A stretch of 50,631 nucleotides of DNA, from contig JAJTCO010000032.1 in the NCBI GenBank assembly GCA_021323265.1, forward strand, positions 1-50,631. Direction: 5' to 3'. The position numbers and the translations under genes were made by a program. The DNA comes from Pseudoduganella sp. GTDB lineage: Bacteria; Pseudomonadota; Gammaproteobacteria; Burkholderiales; Burkholderiaceae_D. How positions within the stretch are numbered: the first letter of the stretch is position 1; every line of letters begins with the position of its first letter. Of the stretch, positions 16,057 through 23,860 are shown in pieces. The notes below the pieces were generated by a model that was not told the DNA's origin, did not search any database, and was given only the letters and a program-made list of their open reading frames with translations.

Positions 16057-18704
16057 ACCTGAAACGCTGGCTCCGCATGTGCCTCGAGACGCAGGTCTCG
16101 CTGCCCGTGTTTACCGTGGTGCTGCTGGCCGTGGTGTGGGCGACCACCCTGCATTTCATCGACAGCGAGGAAGCGGCCGCGCGCGAACTGGCGGCCGAAT
16201 CGGCCGGTGAGCTGATCGCCACCTACGAAGCGCAGGTGGCGCGCAGCATCAACGGCATCGAACAGACCCTCAAGGTGCTGAAGTACAGCGCCGAGCGCCA
16301 GGGCGCGCGCGGCGCGCTGCCGGAATTGCAGGCGCACGGCTTGCTGCCGTCGGGCCTGGTGTTCATCGTCAGCATCGTCGACGCCAACGGCGATGTGGTG
16401 GCCAGCAATCCGCCCGCGCGTGCGCTCAACGTGGCGCGCGAAGACTATTTCCGCTACCACCAGCAACGTCGCAGCAGTTACACCTATGTCGCGCAGGCCA
16501 TGCGCGACGGCGCCAACCGCGACTGGCACCTGCACTTCACGCGCCGCCTGGACGATGCGCAAGGCGGGTTCGCCGGGGTGGCCATCGTGGAGGTCGACCC
16601 AGGCTACTTCACCAGCGGGTATGAACGCAGCCGCCTGGGCGAACATGGCGTGCTGGGCCTGGTCGGCGATGACGGCGTGGTGCGCGCGCTGCGCGTGGGC
16701 GACCGCCAATCCTTCGGCCAGCGCCTGGACCTGGCGTCGCTGCAGGCGGCGCCCGGCACCCCACGCGCCAGCAGCTGGGACGGCGTGCCGCGCTACATGG
16801 CGCTGCGCCAGCTGGCCGGCCTGCACCTGAGCGCCATGGTCGGCCTGTCCGAAGCGGAGCAGATGGCCGGCTTTGCGGCCCAGCGCCGCCAGCTGCTGTG
16901 GGAAGCCGGCGTCGCCAGCGCCGTCTTGATCCTGCTGGCGGCCATGGCCTGGGCCTGCGTCTGGCAGGGCGCCAAGGCGCGCCGCCGCATCCGCCGCGCG
17001 CAGGAAACCTACGCCGCCGCCTCCGAATCGAACATGGACGCCTTCTTCGTGCTGCGCGCCATCCGCAACAGGGAAGGCGCGCTGGTCGACTTCAAGTTCA
17101 GCGCCATCAACTCGCGCGCCGAGCAGTTGACCGGCCGCAGCCGCGGCGAACTGCGCGCGCAAACGCTGTGCGGCTGGCTGCCCGCCGCGCGCCACAACGG
17201 GATGTTCGAGCGCCTGGCGCACGTCACCTTGCATGGCGGCGTGCACCAGGAAGAGGGGCCGAACCTGATGCCCCAGCTGCGCGCCGACTGGCTGCACTGG
17301 CAGGTGGTGGGGGTGGAAGGCGGCGTGGTGGCCATCGTGCGCGACATCAGCGAGCGCAAGCGGGCCGAGGAACGCATCTACCACATGGCGCACCACGACA
17401 CCCTGACCGGCCTGCCGAACCGCAGCCTGATCTGCGACCGCCTGCAGCAGGCCATCGCGCATGCCGAGCGCAACGCCGAATCGGTGCTGGTGGCCTTCAT
17501 CGACCTGGACAGCTTCAAGCTGGTCAACGACACGCTCGGGCACAACGCCGGCGACGAGCTGCTGAAGGAAGTGGCTTGCCGCATGGTCGGCTGCGTGCGG
17601 CGCGAGGACACCGTGGGCCGCTTCGGCGGCGACGAATTCGTGCTGGTGCTGCCGCACCTGGACGGCAACCCGCAGATACTGGCGCCGCTGCTGAACAAGA
17701 TCCTGGAGGCGGTGGTGCAGCCCATCGTGCTGGAAGGGCAGAAGATGCAGGTGAGCTGCTCCATCGGGGTCGCGGTCTACCCGCGCGACGGGCGCGACGC
17801 GGACACGCTCATGATGCACGCCGACGCCGCCATGTACCGCGCCAAGGAAAGCGGCAAGAACAACTGCCAGTTCTACACCAGCGAGATGAACGCCGGGCTG
17901 GAGGAAAAGCTGGCCCTGACGGAAGGCCTGCGCAAGGCGCTGGAAGAGAACCAGCTGTCGCTGGCCTATCAGCCGAAGGTGAGCCTGGAGTCGGGCCGCA
18001 TGTTCGGGGTGGAAGCCCTGCTGCGCTGGCAGCACCCGCAGCGCGGCAATATCCCGCCCGACCAGTTCATCCCGCTGGCCGAAGAGAACGGCCTGATCAT
18101 CCCGATCGGCGAATGGGCCCTGCGCGAAGCCTGCCGCCAGGCGCGCGCCTGGCAGGACGCCGGCTTGCCGCCGCTGGCCATCTCGGTCAACGTGTCGGCG
18201 CGCCAGTTCGACGACCCGCGGCTGGTCGAGCGCGTGGCGGCGGCGCTGGCCGCCAGCGGCCTGTGCGCGCAATGGCTGGAGCTGGAAGTGACCGAAAGCA
18301 TGATCATGCGCGACACGGCGCAGTCGGTGGCCAAGATGCGCCAGCTGGAAGCGATGGGCATTGCGCTCGCGATCGACGACTTCGGCACCGGCTATTCCAG
18401 CCTGGCCGCGCTCAAGTCGTTCCCGATCAGCCGGCTGAAGATCGACAAGTCCTTCGTGCGCGACCTGGCCGGCAGTTCCGACGACCAGGCCATCACCTGC
18501 GCCATCATTTCGCTCTCGCACCAGCTCGACATGCGCGTGATCGCCGAGGGCGTGGAGACGGAACAGCAGCGCCGCTTCCTGCAGCAGCACGGCTGCGACG
18601 AGATGCAGGGCTATCTGTACAGCCGTCCGGTGCCGCCGCAGCAGATCACCGCCATGCTGCTGGGCGAAGAAGCGCGCGCCGAGGTTACAATGCTGGCTCC
18701 CTGA
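16053..18704 (+). CDS. membrane-bound PDC/CHASE-PAS-GGDEF-EAL c-di-GMP enzyme
   Basis: An 883-residue sensor. A first membrane helix (about 13-35) and a second (about 290-312) flank a periplasmic sensory domain of roughly 250 residues. A PAS-like segment (about 325-430), a GGDEF domain (about 435-600) and an EAL domain (about 615-870) follow. The cyclase site is intact (FGGDEFVLVLP) with an inhibitory-site RRED five residues before it. The EAL domain has FGVEALLRWQHP and DDFGTGYSS, so both synthesis and hydrolysis of c-di-GMP are possible. The start is a TTG overlapping the upstream stop; the ATG at 16077 is an alternative but would shorten the anchor. Control by the upstream binding protein and barrel protein is inferred. 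Confidence 0.9.
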   Translation: MNLKRWLRMCLETQVSLPVFTVVLLAVVWATTLHFIDSEEAAARELAAESAGELIATYEAQVARSINGIEQTLKVLKYSAERQGARGALPELQAHGLLPSGLVFIVSIVDANGDVVASNPPARALNVAREDYFRYHQQRRSSYTYVAQAMRDGANRDWHLHFTRRLDDAQGGFAGVAIVEVDPGYFTSGYERSRLGEHGVLGLVGDDGVVRALRVGDRQSFGQRLDLASLQAAPGTPRASSWDGVPRYMALRQLAGLHLSAMVGLSEAEQMAGFAAQRRQLLWEAGVASAVLILLAAMAWACVWQGAKARRRIRRAQETYAAASESNMDAFFVLRAIRNREGALVDFKFSAINSRAEQLTGRSRGELRAQTLCGWLPAARHNGMFERLAHVTLHGGVHQEEGPNLMPQLRADWLHWQVVGVEGGVVAIVRDISERKRAEERIYHMAHHDTLTGLPNRSLICDRLQQAIAHAERNAESVLVAFIDLDSFKLVNDTLGHNAGDELLKEVACRMVGCVRREDTVGRFGGDEFVLVLPHLDGNPQILAPLLNKILEAVVQPIVLEGQKMQVSCSIGVAVYPRDGRDADTLMMHADAAMYRAKESGKNNCQFYTSEMNAGLEEKLALTEGLRKALEENQLSLAYQPKVSLESGRMFGVEALLRWQHPQRGNIPPDQFIPLAEENGLIIPIGEWALREACRQARAWQDAGLPPLAISVNVSARQFDDPRLVERVAAALAASGLCAQWLELEVTESMIMRDTAQSVAKMRQLEAMGIALAIDDFGTGYSSLAALKSFPISRLKIDKSFVRDLAGSSDDQAITCAIISLSHQLDMRVIAEGVETEQQRRFLQQHGCDEMQGYLYSRPVPPQQITAMLLGEEARAEVTMLAP

Positions 18705-18722
18705 TCAGCGAGCCGGCATTTC

Positions 18723-19358
18723 ATGAGCGACTACAGCAACGACATCTACACCGAACCCAGCAACATCGACCTCGACACCCTGGCCAACCTGGGCCCGCTG
18801 CGCCCCATGGCCGGCATCTGGGAAGGCCAGCGCGGCCTGGACATCAAGCCCAAGGCCGACGGCCCGCGCAAGCAAGCCTACGTCGAGCGCATCGAGCTGC
18901 AGCCGATCGATCCGGTCACCAACGGGCCGCAGCTGTTCTACGGCCTGCGCTACGTCCTGATGGTCAACAAGCCCGACAACATCAAGACCTACCACGAGCA
19001 GGTCGGCTATTGGCTGTGGGAGCCGGCCACCAACACCGTGATCCAGACCCTGGCGATCCCGCGCGGCCAGATCGCCATGGCCTGCGGCAGCGCGGCGCCC
19101 GACGCGAAAACCTTCGAACTGGTCGCCCGGCGCGAGCAGGACACCTACGGCATCTGCTCCAACCCCTTCCTGGAATTCGGCTTCAAGACCACCGAGTACC
19201 GCATCAAGGTCAGCATCAACGACGACGGCACCTGGGGCTACGAGGAAGACACGGTGATGCTCCTGCGCGGCAAGGAGTCCGAGCCCTTCCACCACCTCGA
19301 CCGCAACGTGCTGCACAAGGTGGCCGACGCCACGCCCAACCCGCTGGCACGCAAGTAG
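18723..19358 (+). CDS. nitrobindin-like heme-binding beta-barrel protein
   Basis: A 211-residue soluble protein with the nitrobindin/FABP-like signature: LRPMAGIWEGQRGLD corresponds to the first strand G-x-W-x-G-x-G, and the C-terminal SEPFHHLDRNVLHKV contains the candidate proximal heme His. Nitrobindins bind ferric heme and react with NO or peroxynitrite. The protein is longer than typical members (about 160 residues), with an extended N-terminus and inserts. It lies 18 bases after the GGDEF-EAL gene and converges directly on the hemerythrin gene, next to the NsrR regulon. That adjacency supports, but does not prove, a nitric-oxide role. Heme binding needs experiment. Confidence 0.72.
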   Translation: MSDYSNDIYTEPSNIDLDTLANLGPLRPMAGIWEGQRGLDIKPKADGPRKQAYVERIELQPIDPVTNGPQLFYGLRYVLMVNKPDNIKTYHEQVGYWLWEPATNTVIQTLAIPRGQIAMACGSAAPDAKTFELVARREQDTYGICSNPFLEFGFKTTEYRIKVSINDDGTWGYEEDTVMLLRGKESEPFHHLDRNVLHKVADATPNPLARK

Positions 19359-19769
19359 TCAGAGGCGGGCAAACGCCGGATACAGCTCGCTTTCCTCGCG
19401 CCTGGTGCGCAGGAACAGTGCCTTGAAGACGCTGTTGGCCTCCGCGCGAAAGCCGGCCGGGTCGGCCTGCAGGCGGTTCGGCAGGTTCCAGCGGCTGGCA
19501 AAGGCCATGTACTGTTGCGCGAGGTCGCCCATCTCCTGCTGGTAGAAGCGGCCCAGCGCCGCCAGGTCGGCCCGGCCGCAACTGGCCAGGGCAGGGTAGA
19601 CCACGCGGTCCTCCACCGCCAGGTGCAGCTTGATGGAGGCGCTCATGGTGCGCAGCAACTGGGCGATGGCGGCGGCATTGCAGTCGATGCCGCTGGCGAT
19701 CAGCTGGCGCAACTGCGCGATGCCGGCCAGGATTTCATGATGATCGTGTTCGAAGCGCTGCACTTTCAT
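19359..19769 (-). CDS. hemerythrin HHE-domain protein in NsrR regulon
   Basis: A 136-residue helical protein. Ligand-bearing segments are FEHDHHEIL (first His), IKLHLAVEDRVVYPAL (His and Glu) and the C-terminal RREESELYPAFARL. The pattern is that of HHE-domain proteins related to the C-terminal domain of YtfE/RIC, but it lacks the N-terminal ScdA domain. NO-responsive di-iron proteins of this kind repair or protect iron-sulfur clusters. The ATG at 19769 is preceded by GGAGG; upstream in-frame starts exist (19781, 19820) but have no ribosome site. Two NsrR-like palindromes lie immediately upstream. Its stop abuts that of the nitrobindin-like gene. Confidence 0.85.
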   Translation of the reverse strand: MKVQRFEHDHHEILAGIAQLRQLIASGIDCNAAAIAQLLRTMSASIKLHLAVEDRVVYPALASCGRADLAALGRFYQQEMGDLAQQYMAFASRWNLPNRLQADPAGFRAEANSVFKALFLRTRREESELYPAFARL

Positions 19770-19782
19770 GGTGTCCTCCATA

Positions 19783-19805
19783 AACATGTATTTTGAATGC
19801 TTATT
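19783..19805. promoter_or_regulatory. nsrR box: NsrR-type operator upstream of hemerythrin gene
   Basis: An 11-1-11 palindrome with half-sites AACATGTATTT and GAATGCTTATT, matching the NsrR consensus half-sites AAGATGYATTT / AAATRCATCTT. It ends 14 bases before the hemerythrin ATG (minus strand), where binding would block transcription or initiation. Confidence 0.7.
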
Positions 19806-19822
19806 ATTGCATGTCTTCAATA

Positions 19823-19845
19823 AAGATGCACGCTGTATACATGTT
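19823..19845. promoter_or_regulatory. nsrR box: second NsrR-type operator upstream of hemerythrin gene
   Basis: Half-sites AAGATGCACGC and GTATACATGTT around a single central base. The outer eight bases of each arm match the NsrR consensus well, while the inner bases are weaker. It lies 17 bases beyond the first box and also borders the 3' end of nnrS. Confidence 0.55.
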
Positions 19846-19871
19846 TATGCCGGCCTGGGCGCGCCCGTTCC

Positions 19872-21059
19872 TCAGCCTTCGCGCCCGTCGACGCGCGCCC
19901 GGCACAAGTAGGGGCCATACACGCAGAGATAGAGCAGGAAGGCCACCGACCAGGCCAGGCCCGACGCGAGCAGCAGGTAGTCGCGCGCGGCGGCGGGGAC
20001 GATGTTGGCGCACAGGCGCCCCAGGGCGCCCGCCTGCAGCAGCAGGTACATGGCGCTCTCGGCCCGGCCGGCGCGCAGCATGCGGCCGGTGTGCCCCAGG
20101 GCGGTGCGCGTGATCATGCCCAGGATCAGGCCCGACATGCCGCCAACCGCCAGCGCGTGGAAGGCGCTGCTGGCCGAGCCGATGCCCAGTGCTGCAAAGC
20201 CCAGCAGGACCAGGCCCGCCACCACCCAGGCGTAAGCCAGGTGCAGGATCCACAGCAGCGGCACGCGCACGGTGGCAAATGGCGCCCAGCCCACCAGGCG
20301 CACGGTATTGATGGCCGCCGCCGCGAAGGCGATCGGCGCCACGATGGCGCCGGGCAAGCCTGCCACCCAGGCCAGCATGGTGGCCAGCAGCAGCGCAATG
20401 CTGGCCTTTTCGCGCCAGGCCAGCGTGACCGGCGTGCTGCCAGGCGCGCCGTTGCGGGTAAACATCGGGATCACGCGCCCGCCGATCACCGCTTCCAGCA
20501 CCGTCACCATCAGGATCGCACCGTGCACCGGCGTCAGCGGCGAGAGCGCAATCCAGCCGTTGGCCGCCGCATGGAACAGCAGGTTGGCCACCGACAGCAG
20601 GACCAGGATGCCGAGGATCGGGTAGTTGCGCTTGCTTTGCGCCTGCACCAGCACGCGCCCGAACGCCAGGGCGCACAGCGGCAGGAAGGCGCCATCGACC
20701 ACGAAGGCCGTCGTCTGCGGCGCCAGCAGCATGGCCGCCCGGCCCGCCAGCCACAGCAGGGCCAGCGCGGCCAGCTGGCCGCCGGCCGGCGTCGGCAGGT
20801 TGGTCCAGTTGCGGCCCGCGGTAAACAGGAAGCCGACGATCACGGCGCCGGCAAAGCCGAACACCATTTCATGCATATGCCATAGCACGTTGGCCGTCGG
20901 CAGGGCCGGCAGCAGGCCGCGGTAGGCGGCCAGCCAGAGCGGCACGGAGAGCGCGGCCAGCGCTGCCGCCAGCAGGTAGAAGGGACGGAAGCCAAGGCGC
21001 AGCAGGGGGTGCGGTTGTCCTGCCGGCGTGGGTTCGGTGGGAATGTGGATGCTGCGCAT
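19872..21059 (-). CDS. nnrS: NnrS family heme-copper membrane protein
   Basis: A 395-residue polytopic protein with about twelve hydrophobic segments. Family marks are LLRLGFRPFYLLAA at the N-terminus, VLWHMHEMVFGFAGAVIVGF with the conserved His pair, GGRVIPMFTRNG, and GMITRTALGHTGR. NnrS protects against nitrosative stress by limiting formation of NO-iron complexes and is a typical NsrR target. The ATG at 21059 starts just before the first conserved motif; the open frame continues upstream to 21512 but that part is antisense to nsrR. It is divergent from nsrR, with an NsrR palindrome between them. Confidence 0.93.
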   Translation of the reverse strand: MRSIHIPTEPTPAGQPHPLLRLGFRPFYLLAAALAALSVPLWLAAYRGLLPALPTANVLWHMHEMVFGFAGAVIVGFLFTAGRNWTNLPTPAGGQLAALALLWLAGRAAMLLAPQTTAFVVDGAFLPLCALAFGRVLVQAQSKRNYPILGILVLLSVANLLFHAAANGWIALSPLTPVHGAILMVTVLEAVIGGRVIPMFTRNGAPGSTPVTLAWREKASIALLLATMLAWVAGLPGAIVAPIAFAAAAINTVRLVGWAPFATVRVPLLWILHLAYAWVVAGLVLLGFAALGIGSASSAFHALAVGGMSGLILGMITRTALGHTGRMLRAGRAESAMYLLLQAGALGRLCANIVPAAARDYLLLASGLAWSVAFLLYLCVYGPYLCRARVDGREG

Positions 21060-21077
21060 GGCTGGCCTCGTGTTCTT

Positions 21078-21100
21078 AAGATGTATAATGAATGCTACAT
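21078..21100. promoter_or_regulatory. nsrR box: NsrR-type operator in nnrS-nsrR intergenic region
   Basis: Half-sites AAGATGTATAA and GAATGCTACAT separated by one T, a good match to the NsrR consensus. On the minus strand it overlaps a plausible nnrS -10 (TAGCAT) placed 17 bases from TTGCTT. It lies between the divergent nnrS and nsrR genes, so it could also autoregulate nsrR. Confidence 0.72.
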
Positions 21101-21114
21101 TACTGCTTGGGTCA

Positions 21115-21137
21115 AAGCAATATTCTGAATGCACCTT
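21115..21137. promoter_or_regulatory. nsrR box: weak second NsrR-like site upstream of nsrR
   Basis: The right half GAATGCACCTT matches the consensus; the left half AAGCAATATTC matches only in part. It ends 15 bases before the nsrR ATG, a position suited to autorepression. Confidence 0.4.
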
Positions 21138-21152
21138 TACGTGACGTAGATT

Positions 21153-21611
21153 ATGAGACTGACTTCTTTCACCGATTACACCTTGCGTTCGCTGATGTAC
21201 CTGGGCATGCACCGCGACAAGCTGGTGACGATCCAGGAGATTGCCGACCTGCACGACATCTCGAAGAACCACCTGACCAAGGTGATCCACCAGCTGGGCG
21301 CCAGCGGCCTGGTGGAAACCGTGCGCGGCCGGCACGGCGGCATGCGCCTGAACCGCGAACCGGAAGAGATCAACATCGGCGACGTGGTGCGCGACACCGA
21401 GTCGGACTTCCACATCGCCGAATGCTTCGAACTCGATCCCGGCCACTGCGCCTTCCTGCGCGACTGCACCCTGAAGCGCAAGCTGGGCGAAGCGACCGAA
21501 GCCTTCCTGCACGTGCTGGACGGCATGACCCTGGCCGACATCCTGCCCGGCCCCAAAGGCCAGGGCGGCGCGCAGCCGGTCATCTTCCAGGCGCCGAAAA
21601 AGCGCACCTGA
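21153..21611 (+). CDS. nsrR: nitric-oxide-sensing Rrf2-family repressor NsrR
   Basis: A 152-residue winged-helix regulator. It begins MRLTSFTDYTLRSLMYL and has the recognition region TIQEIADLHDISKNHLTKVI, then GRHGGMRLNREPEEINIGDV, all typical of NsrR. Three cysteines for a [2Fe-2S] or [4Fe-4S] cluster lie in ECFELDPGHCAFLRDCTLK (C-x7-C-x5-C). NO damages the cluster and relieves repression. It is flanked by nnrS (divergent) and hmp (downstream, same strand), and NsrR-type palindromes precede all three. This pairing makes the assignment stronger than sequence alone. Confidence 0.95.
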   Translation: MRLTSFTDYTLRSLMYLGMHRDKLVTIQEIADLHDISKNHLTKVIHQLGASGLVETVRGRHGGMRLNREPEEINIGDVVRDTESDFHIAECFELDPGHCAFLRDCTLKRKLGEATEAFLHVLDGMTLADILPGPKGQGGAQPVIFQAPKKRT

Positions 21612-21615
21612 TTAA

Positions 21616-21638
21616 ATTGTGCATGTGAGATGCATCTT
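21616..21638. promoter_or_regulatory. nsrR box: NsrR-like operator upstream of hmp promoter
   Basis: Half-sites ATTGTGCATGT and AGATGCATCTT around one G. The right half is nearly perfect against AAATRCATCTT, while the left is partial. It begins 5 bases after the nsrR stop and ends just before the hmp -35. Confidence 0.55.
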
Positions 21639-21640
21639 TA

Positions 21641-21670
21641 TTGACGGCGCCCGGCGTAAACATGTATAGT
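21641..21670 (+). promoter_or_regulatory. sigma70-type promoter of hmp
   Basis: TTGACG at 21641-21646 and TATAGT at 21665-21670 with an 18-base spacer. The -10 lies inside the NsrR palindrome at 21659-21681, which explains repression by promoter occlusion. Confidence 0.65.
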
Positions 21671-21681
21671 AGATGCATGTT
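21659..21681. promoter_or_regulatory. nsrR box: NsrR-type operator overlapping hmp -10
   Basis: A near-symmetrical palindrome with half-sites AACATGTATAG and AGATGCATGTT separated by T. It covers the hmp -10 box and ends 21 bases before the hmp ATG. It is the clearest NsrR site in the window. Confidence 0.75.
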
Positions 21682-21702
21682 TAATCCAGAGGAGCCGTCC
21701 CC

Positions 21703-22884
21703 ATGCTGTCAACAGAACACCGCGCCATCGTCACCGCCACCGTGCCTATCCTGGAACAGGGCGGCGAAGCGCTGACCCGCCACTTCTACCAGATCCTGTT
21801 CGCCGATTTCCCGCAGGTGAAACCGTTCTTCAACCAGGCGCACCAGCACAGCGGCGAGCAGCAGCGCGCCCTGGCCAACGGCATCCTGATGTACGCCAGG
21901 AACATCGAACGCCTGGAAGCACTGGGCCCGCTGGCCACGAGCATCGTCAACAAGCACGTGGCCCTGCAGATCCAGGCGGAGCACTACCCGATGGTGGGCG
22001 CCAGCCTGCTGAAGGCCATTCGCGAAGTGCTGGGCGCCGAGGTGGCCAGCGACGCCGTGCTGGAAGCCTGGGGCGCCGCATACGGCCAGCTGGCCGACAT
22101 CCTGATCGGCGCCGAAGGCAAGGCCTACCAGGAGGCTGCCGCGGCCAAGGGCGGCTGGCACGGCGCGCGTCCCTTCATCGTGGCGGACAAGCGCGTCGAG
22201 AGCGACGAGATCACCACCTTCGTCTTGCGTCCCGCCGACGGCCAGGCCGTGATGGACTTCACGCCCGGCCAATACCTCGGGGTGCGCCTGATGGTCGATG
22301 GGCAAGAGCAGCGCCGGCAGTACTCGCTGTCGGCCGCGCCGAACGGCCAGACCTACCAGATCAGCGTCAAGCGCGAGGCGGGCGGCAAGGTATCGGGCTT
22401 CCTGCATGAACAGGTACAGGCCGGCGACACGGTGGACCTGTTCCCGCCCTCCGGCGCCTTCACGCTGGCCGCGGGCAGCCGTCCGATCGTGCTCATTTCC
22501 GGCGGCGTCGGCATCACGCCGACCCTGGCCATGCTGGAGCAGGCGCTGCACAGCGGACGCGAGATCCGCTTCATCCACGCCGCGCGCCACGGCGGCGTGC
22601 ACGCCTTCCGCGCGCAGATCGACGCCCTGGCCGAGCGCCACCCGCAGCTCAAGCGCCACTACATCTATGCGGAACAGCGGGACGGGCAGCCGGCCGCGGA
22701 CGCGGTCGGATTGCTGGGCAAGGAACAGCTGGGGGACTGGCTGCCGGCGTCGCGCGACGTCGACGCATACTTCCTCGGCCCGCTGCCCTTCATGCAGGCG
22801 GTCAAGCGCAGCCTGCGCGAACTGGGCGTGCCGGACGGGCAGACCTACTACGAATTCTTCGGTCCGGCCAAGGCGCTCGACTAA
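21703..22884 (+). CDS. hmp: flavohemoglobin, nitric oxide dioxygenase
   Basis: A 393-residue two-part enzyme that oxidises NO to nitrate using O2 and NAD(P)H. The globin domain (1-140) has the distal Tyr in RHFYQILFADFP and the proximal His in QAEHYPMVG near residue 85. The reductase half has the FAD motif RRQYSLSAAP, and the NAD-binding GGVGITPTLAML near residue 265. It ends YYEFFGPAKAL, the usual family terminus. The cytoplasmic enzyme is the principal aerobic NO-detoxifying protein of NsrR regulons. A GAGGAG ribosome site precedes the ATG. It overlaps the stop of the convergent HDOD gene by 4 bases. Confidence 0.97.
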   Translation: MLSTEHRAIVTATVPILEQGGEALTRHFYQILFADFPQVKPFFNQAHQHSGEQQRALANGILMYARNIERLEALGPLATSIVNKHVALQIQAEHYPMVGASLLKAIREVLGAEVASDAVLEAWGAAYGQLADILIGAEGKAYQEAAAAKGGWHGARPFIVADKRVESDEITTFVLRPADGQAVMDFTPGQYLGVRLMVDGQEQRRQYSLSAAPNGQTYQISVKREAGGKVSGFLHEQVQAGDTVDLFPPSGAFTLAAGSRPIVLISGGVGITPTLAMLEQALHSGREIRFIHAARHGGVHAFRAQIDALAERHPQLKRHYIYAEQRDGQPAADAVGLLGKEQLGDWLPASRDVDAYFLGPLPFMQAVKRSLRELGVPDGQTYYEFFGPAKALD

Positions 22885-23723
22885 ACGAGCAGGGCGGCGT
22901 TCATGGCCTGCACGTCCGCCTGCGCTTCCTCCAGCATGCGCTCGCGCCGCTCGGCGTCGATGAACAGGTCCATCACGGACTCGTCGTGCGGCACCTCTTC
23001 CTCCTCCGCCTCCGCGGCCAGGGGCGATTTCACCGGAGCGAAGTGGTTCGCCAGCAGCAGCGTGTCGAGCAGCGTCTCGGGCGGGATCTGCAGCATGCCA
23101 CCGCGCAGGCTCTCGATGGCCTCCGCCACTTCGGCCGGGATGCCGAGCTTCTTCAGCACTTCCCGGTTGATGATTTCCTCGCTGGCGGTCTGCCAGTTTT
23201 CCGGGTCCGGTTCCAGCAGGCCCGGGAATTCATCGGCGCGCGAGAGCAGGTAGAAGCCGCCCACCTCATGCACGATGGCGGCAAACAGCGCCGTGTCGGG
23301 ATTCACGCCGGTCACTTCGCGCGCAATGATGCGCGCCAGGCACGCCACGTGGACCGTGTGCTGCCACAGCTGTTCGGCCTTGGCGCGCAGGTCGGGGTCC
23401 ACGATCTTGCTGCCGAAGGCGCGCACCACCATGGCGGCGGCCAGCGCGTACAGGTTGTGGTAGCCGACGCGCATGATGGCATTGCGCACGTTGGTGATGT
23501 CCGGCCCGCCTGTGCGGTTGAACATGGCTGAGTTGGAGAGCGAGACGGTGCGGGCGGCCAGTTGCGGCTCGGCCAGTACCAGCTTGATCGCATCCTCCAT
23601 GGGGCAGTCAGGATCGTCCAGGGCGAGCTGGACGCGCAGGGCGGCATTGACGCTGGTGGGAAACACAAGGTCTCCGCGGATTGCGAGGGCGGCGACGTGT
23701 CCGAAAGCTTCCAGTTTGTTCAT
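22881..23723 (-). CDS. HDOD domain signalling protein
   Basis: A 280-residue protein with a single HDOD domain, about residues 10-215. Visible marks are FPTSVNAALRVQLALDD, the segment AARTVSLSNSAMFNRTGGPD, and HTVHVACLARIIAREV followed by ALFAAIVHEVGGFYLL, which takes the place of the HD metal motif. HDOD proteins lack the metal-binding HD pair of true phosphodiesterases and act as protein-binding modules in chemotaxis and c-di-GMP signalling. The C-terminal 60 residues are acidic and probably helical. It stands alone, converging on hmp. The targets are unknown. Confidence 0.88.
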   Translation of the reverse strand: MNKLEAFGHVAALAIRGDLVFPTSVNAALRVQLALDDPDCPMEDAIKLVLAEPQLAARTVSLSNSAMFNRTGGPDITNVRNAIMRVGYHNLYALAAAMVVRAFGSKIVDPDLRAKAEQLWQHTVHVACLARIIAREVTGVNPDTALFAAIVHEVGGFYLLSRADEFPGLLEPDPENWQTASEEIINREVLKKLGIPAEVAEAIESLRGGMLQIPPETLLDTLLLANHFAPVKSPLAAEAEEEEVPHDESVMDLFIDAERRERMLEEAQADVQAMNAALLV

Positions 23724-23780
23724 GCCAAAAATTATACGGCGCGGACGGGGTTACTGCAAAAAGAAAAGGGGAAGGGGCGA

Positions 23781-23839
23781 AAAAATCGGGGACGGAACGA
23801 ATTTCCGCACAGCGGAAATTCGTTCCGTCCCCGATTTTT
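23781..23839. repeat. 28-bp perfect inverted repeat (REP-like hairpin/terminator)
   Basis: Arms at 23781-23808 and 23812-23839 are perfectly complementary over 28 bases with a 3-base loop (ACA). The arms contain CGGGGACGGAACGAATTT, and a partial third copy (GTCCCCGATT) follows at 23841. On the minus strand the hairpin follows the dadA stop by 21 bases and ends in a T run, so it can terminate dadA transcription. The GGGGAC-type hairpin resembles the REP elements associated with RAYT transposases, but no such transposase gene is in the window. Confidence 0.85.
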
Positions 23840-23860
23840 CGTCCCCGATTGTTCCGTCGG

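Noticed and set aside
15999..18590. An 863-codon minus-strand open frame
   Set aside because: It lies opposite the GGDEF-EAL gene, which has intact catalytic motifs. The antisense translation has no domain and is rich in His, Gln and Arg.
21060..21512. N-terminal extension of NnrS
   Set aside because: The extended part is antisense to nsrR and passes through the NsrR operator region. The family start lies at 21059.
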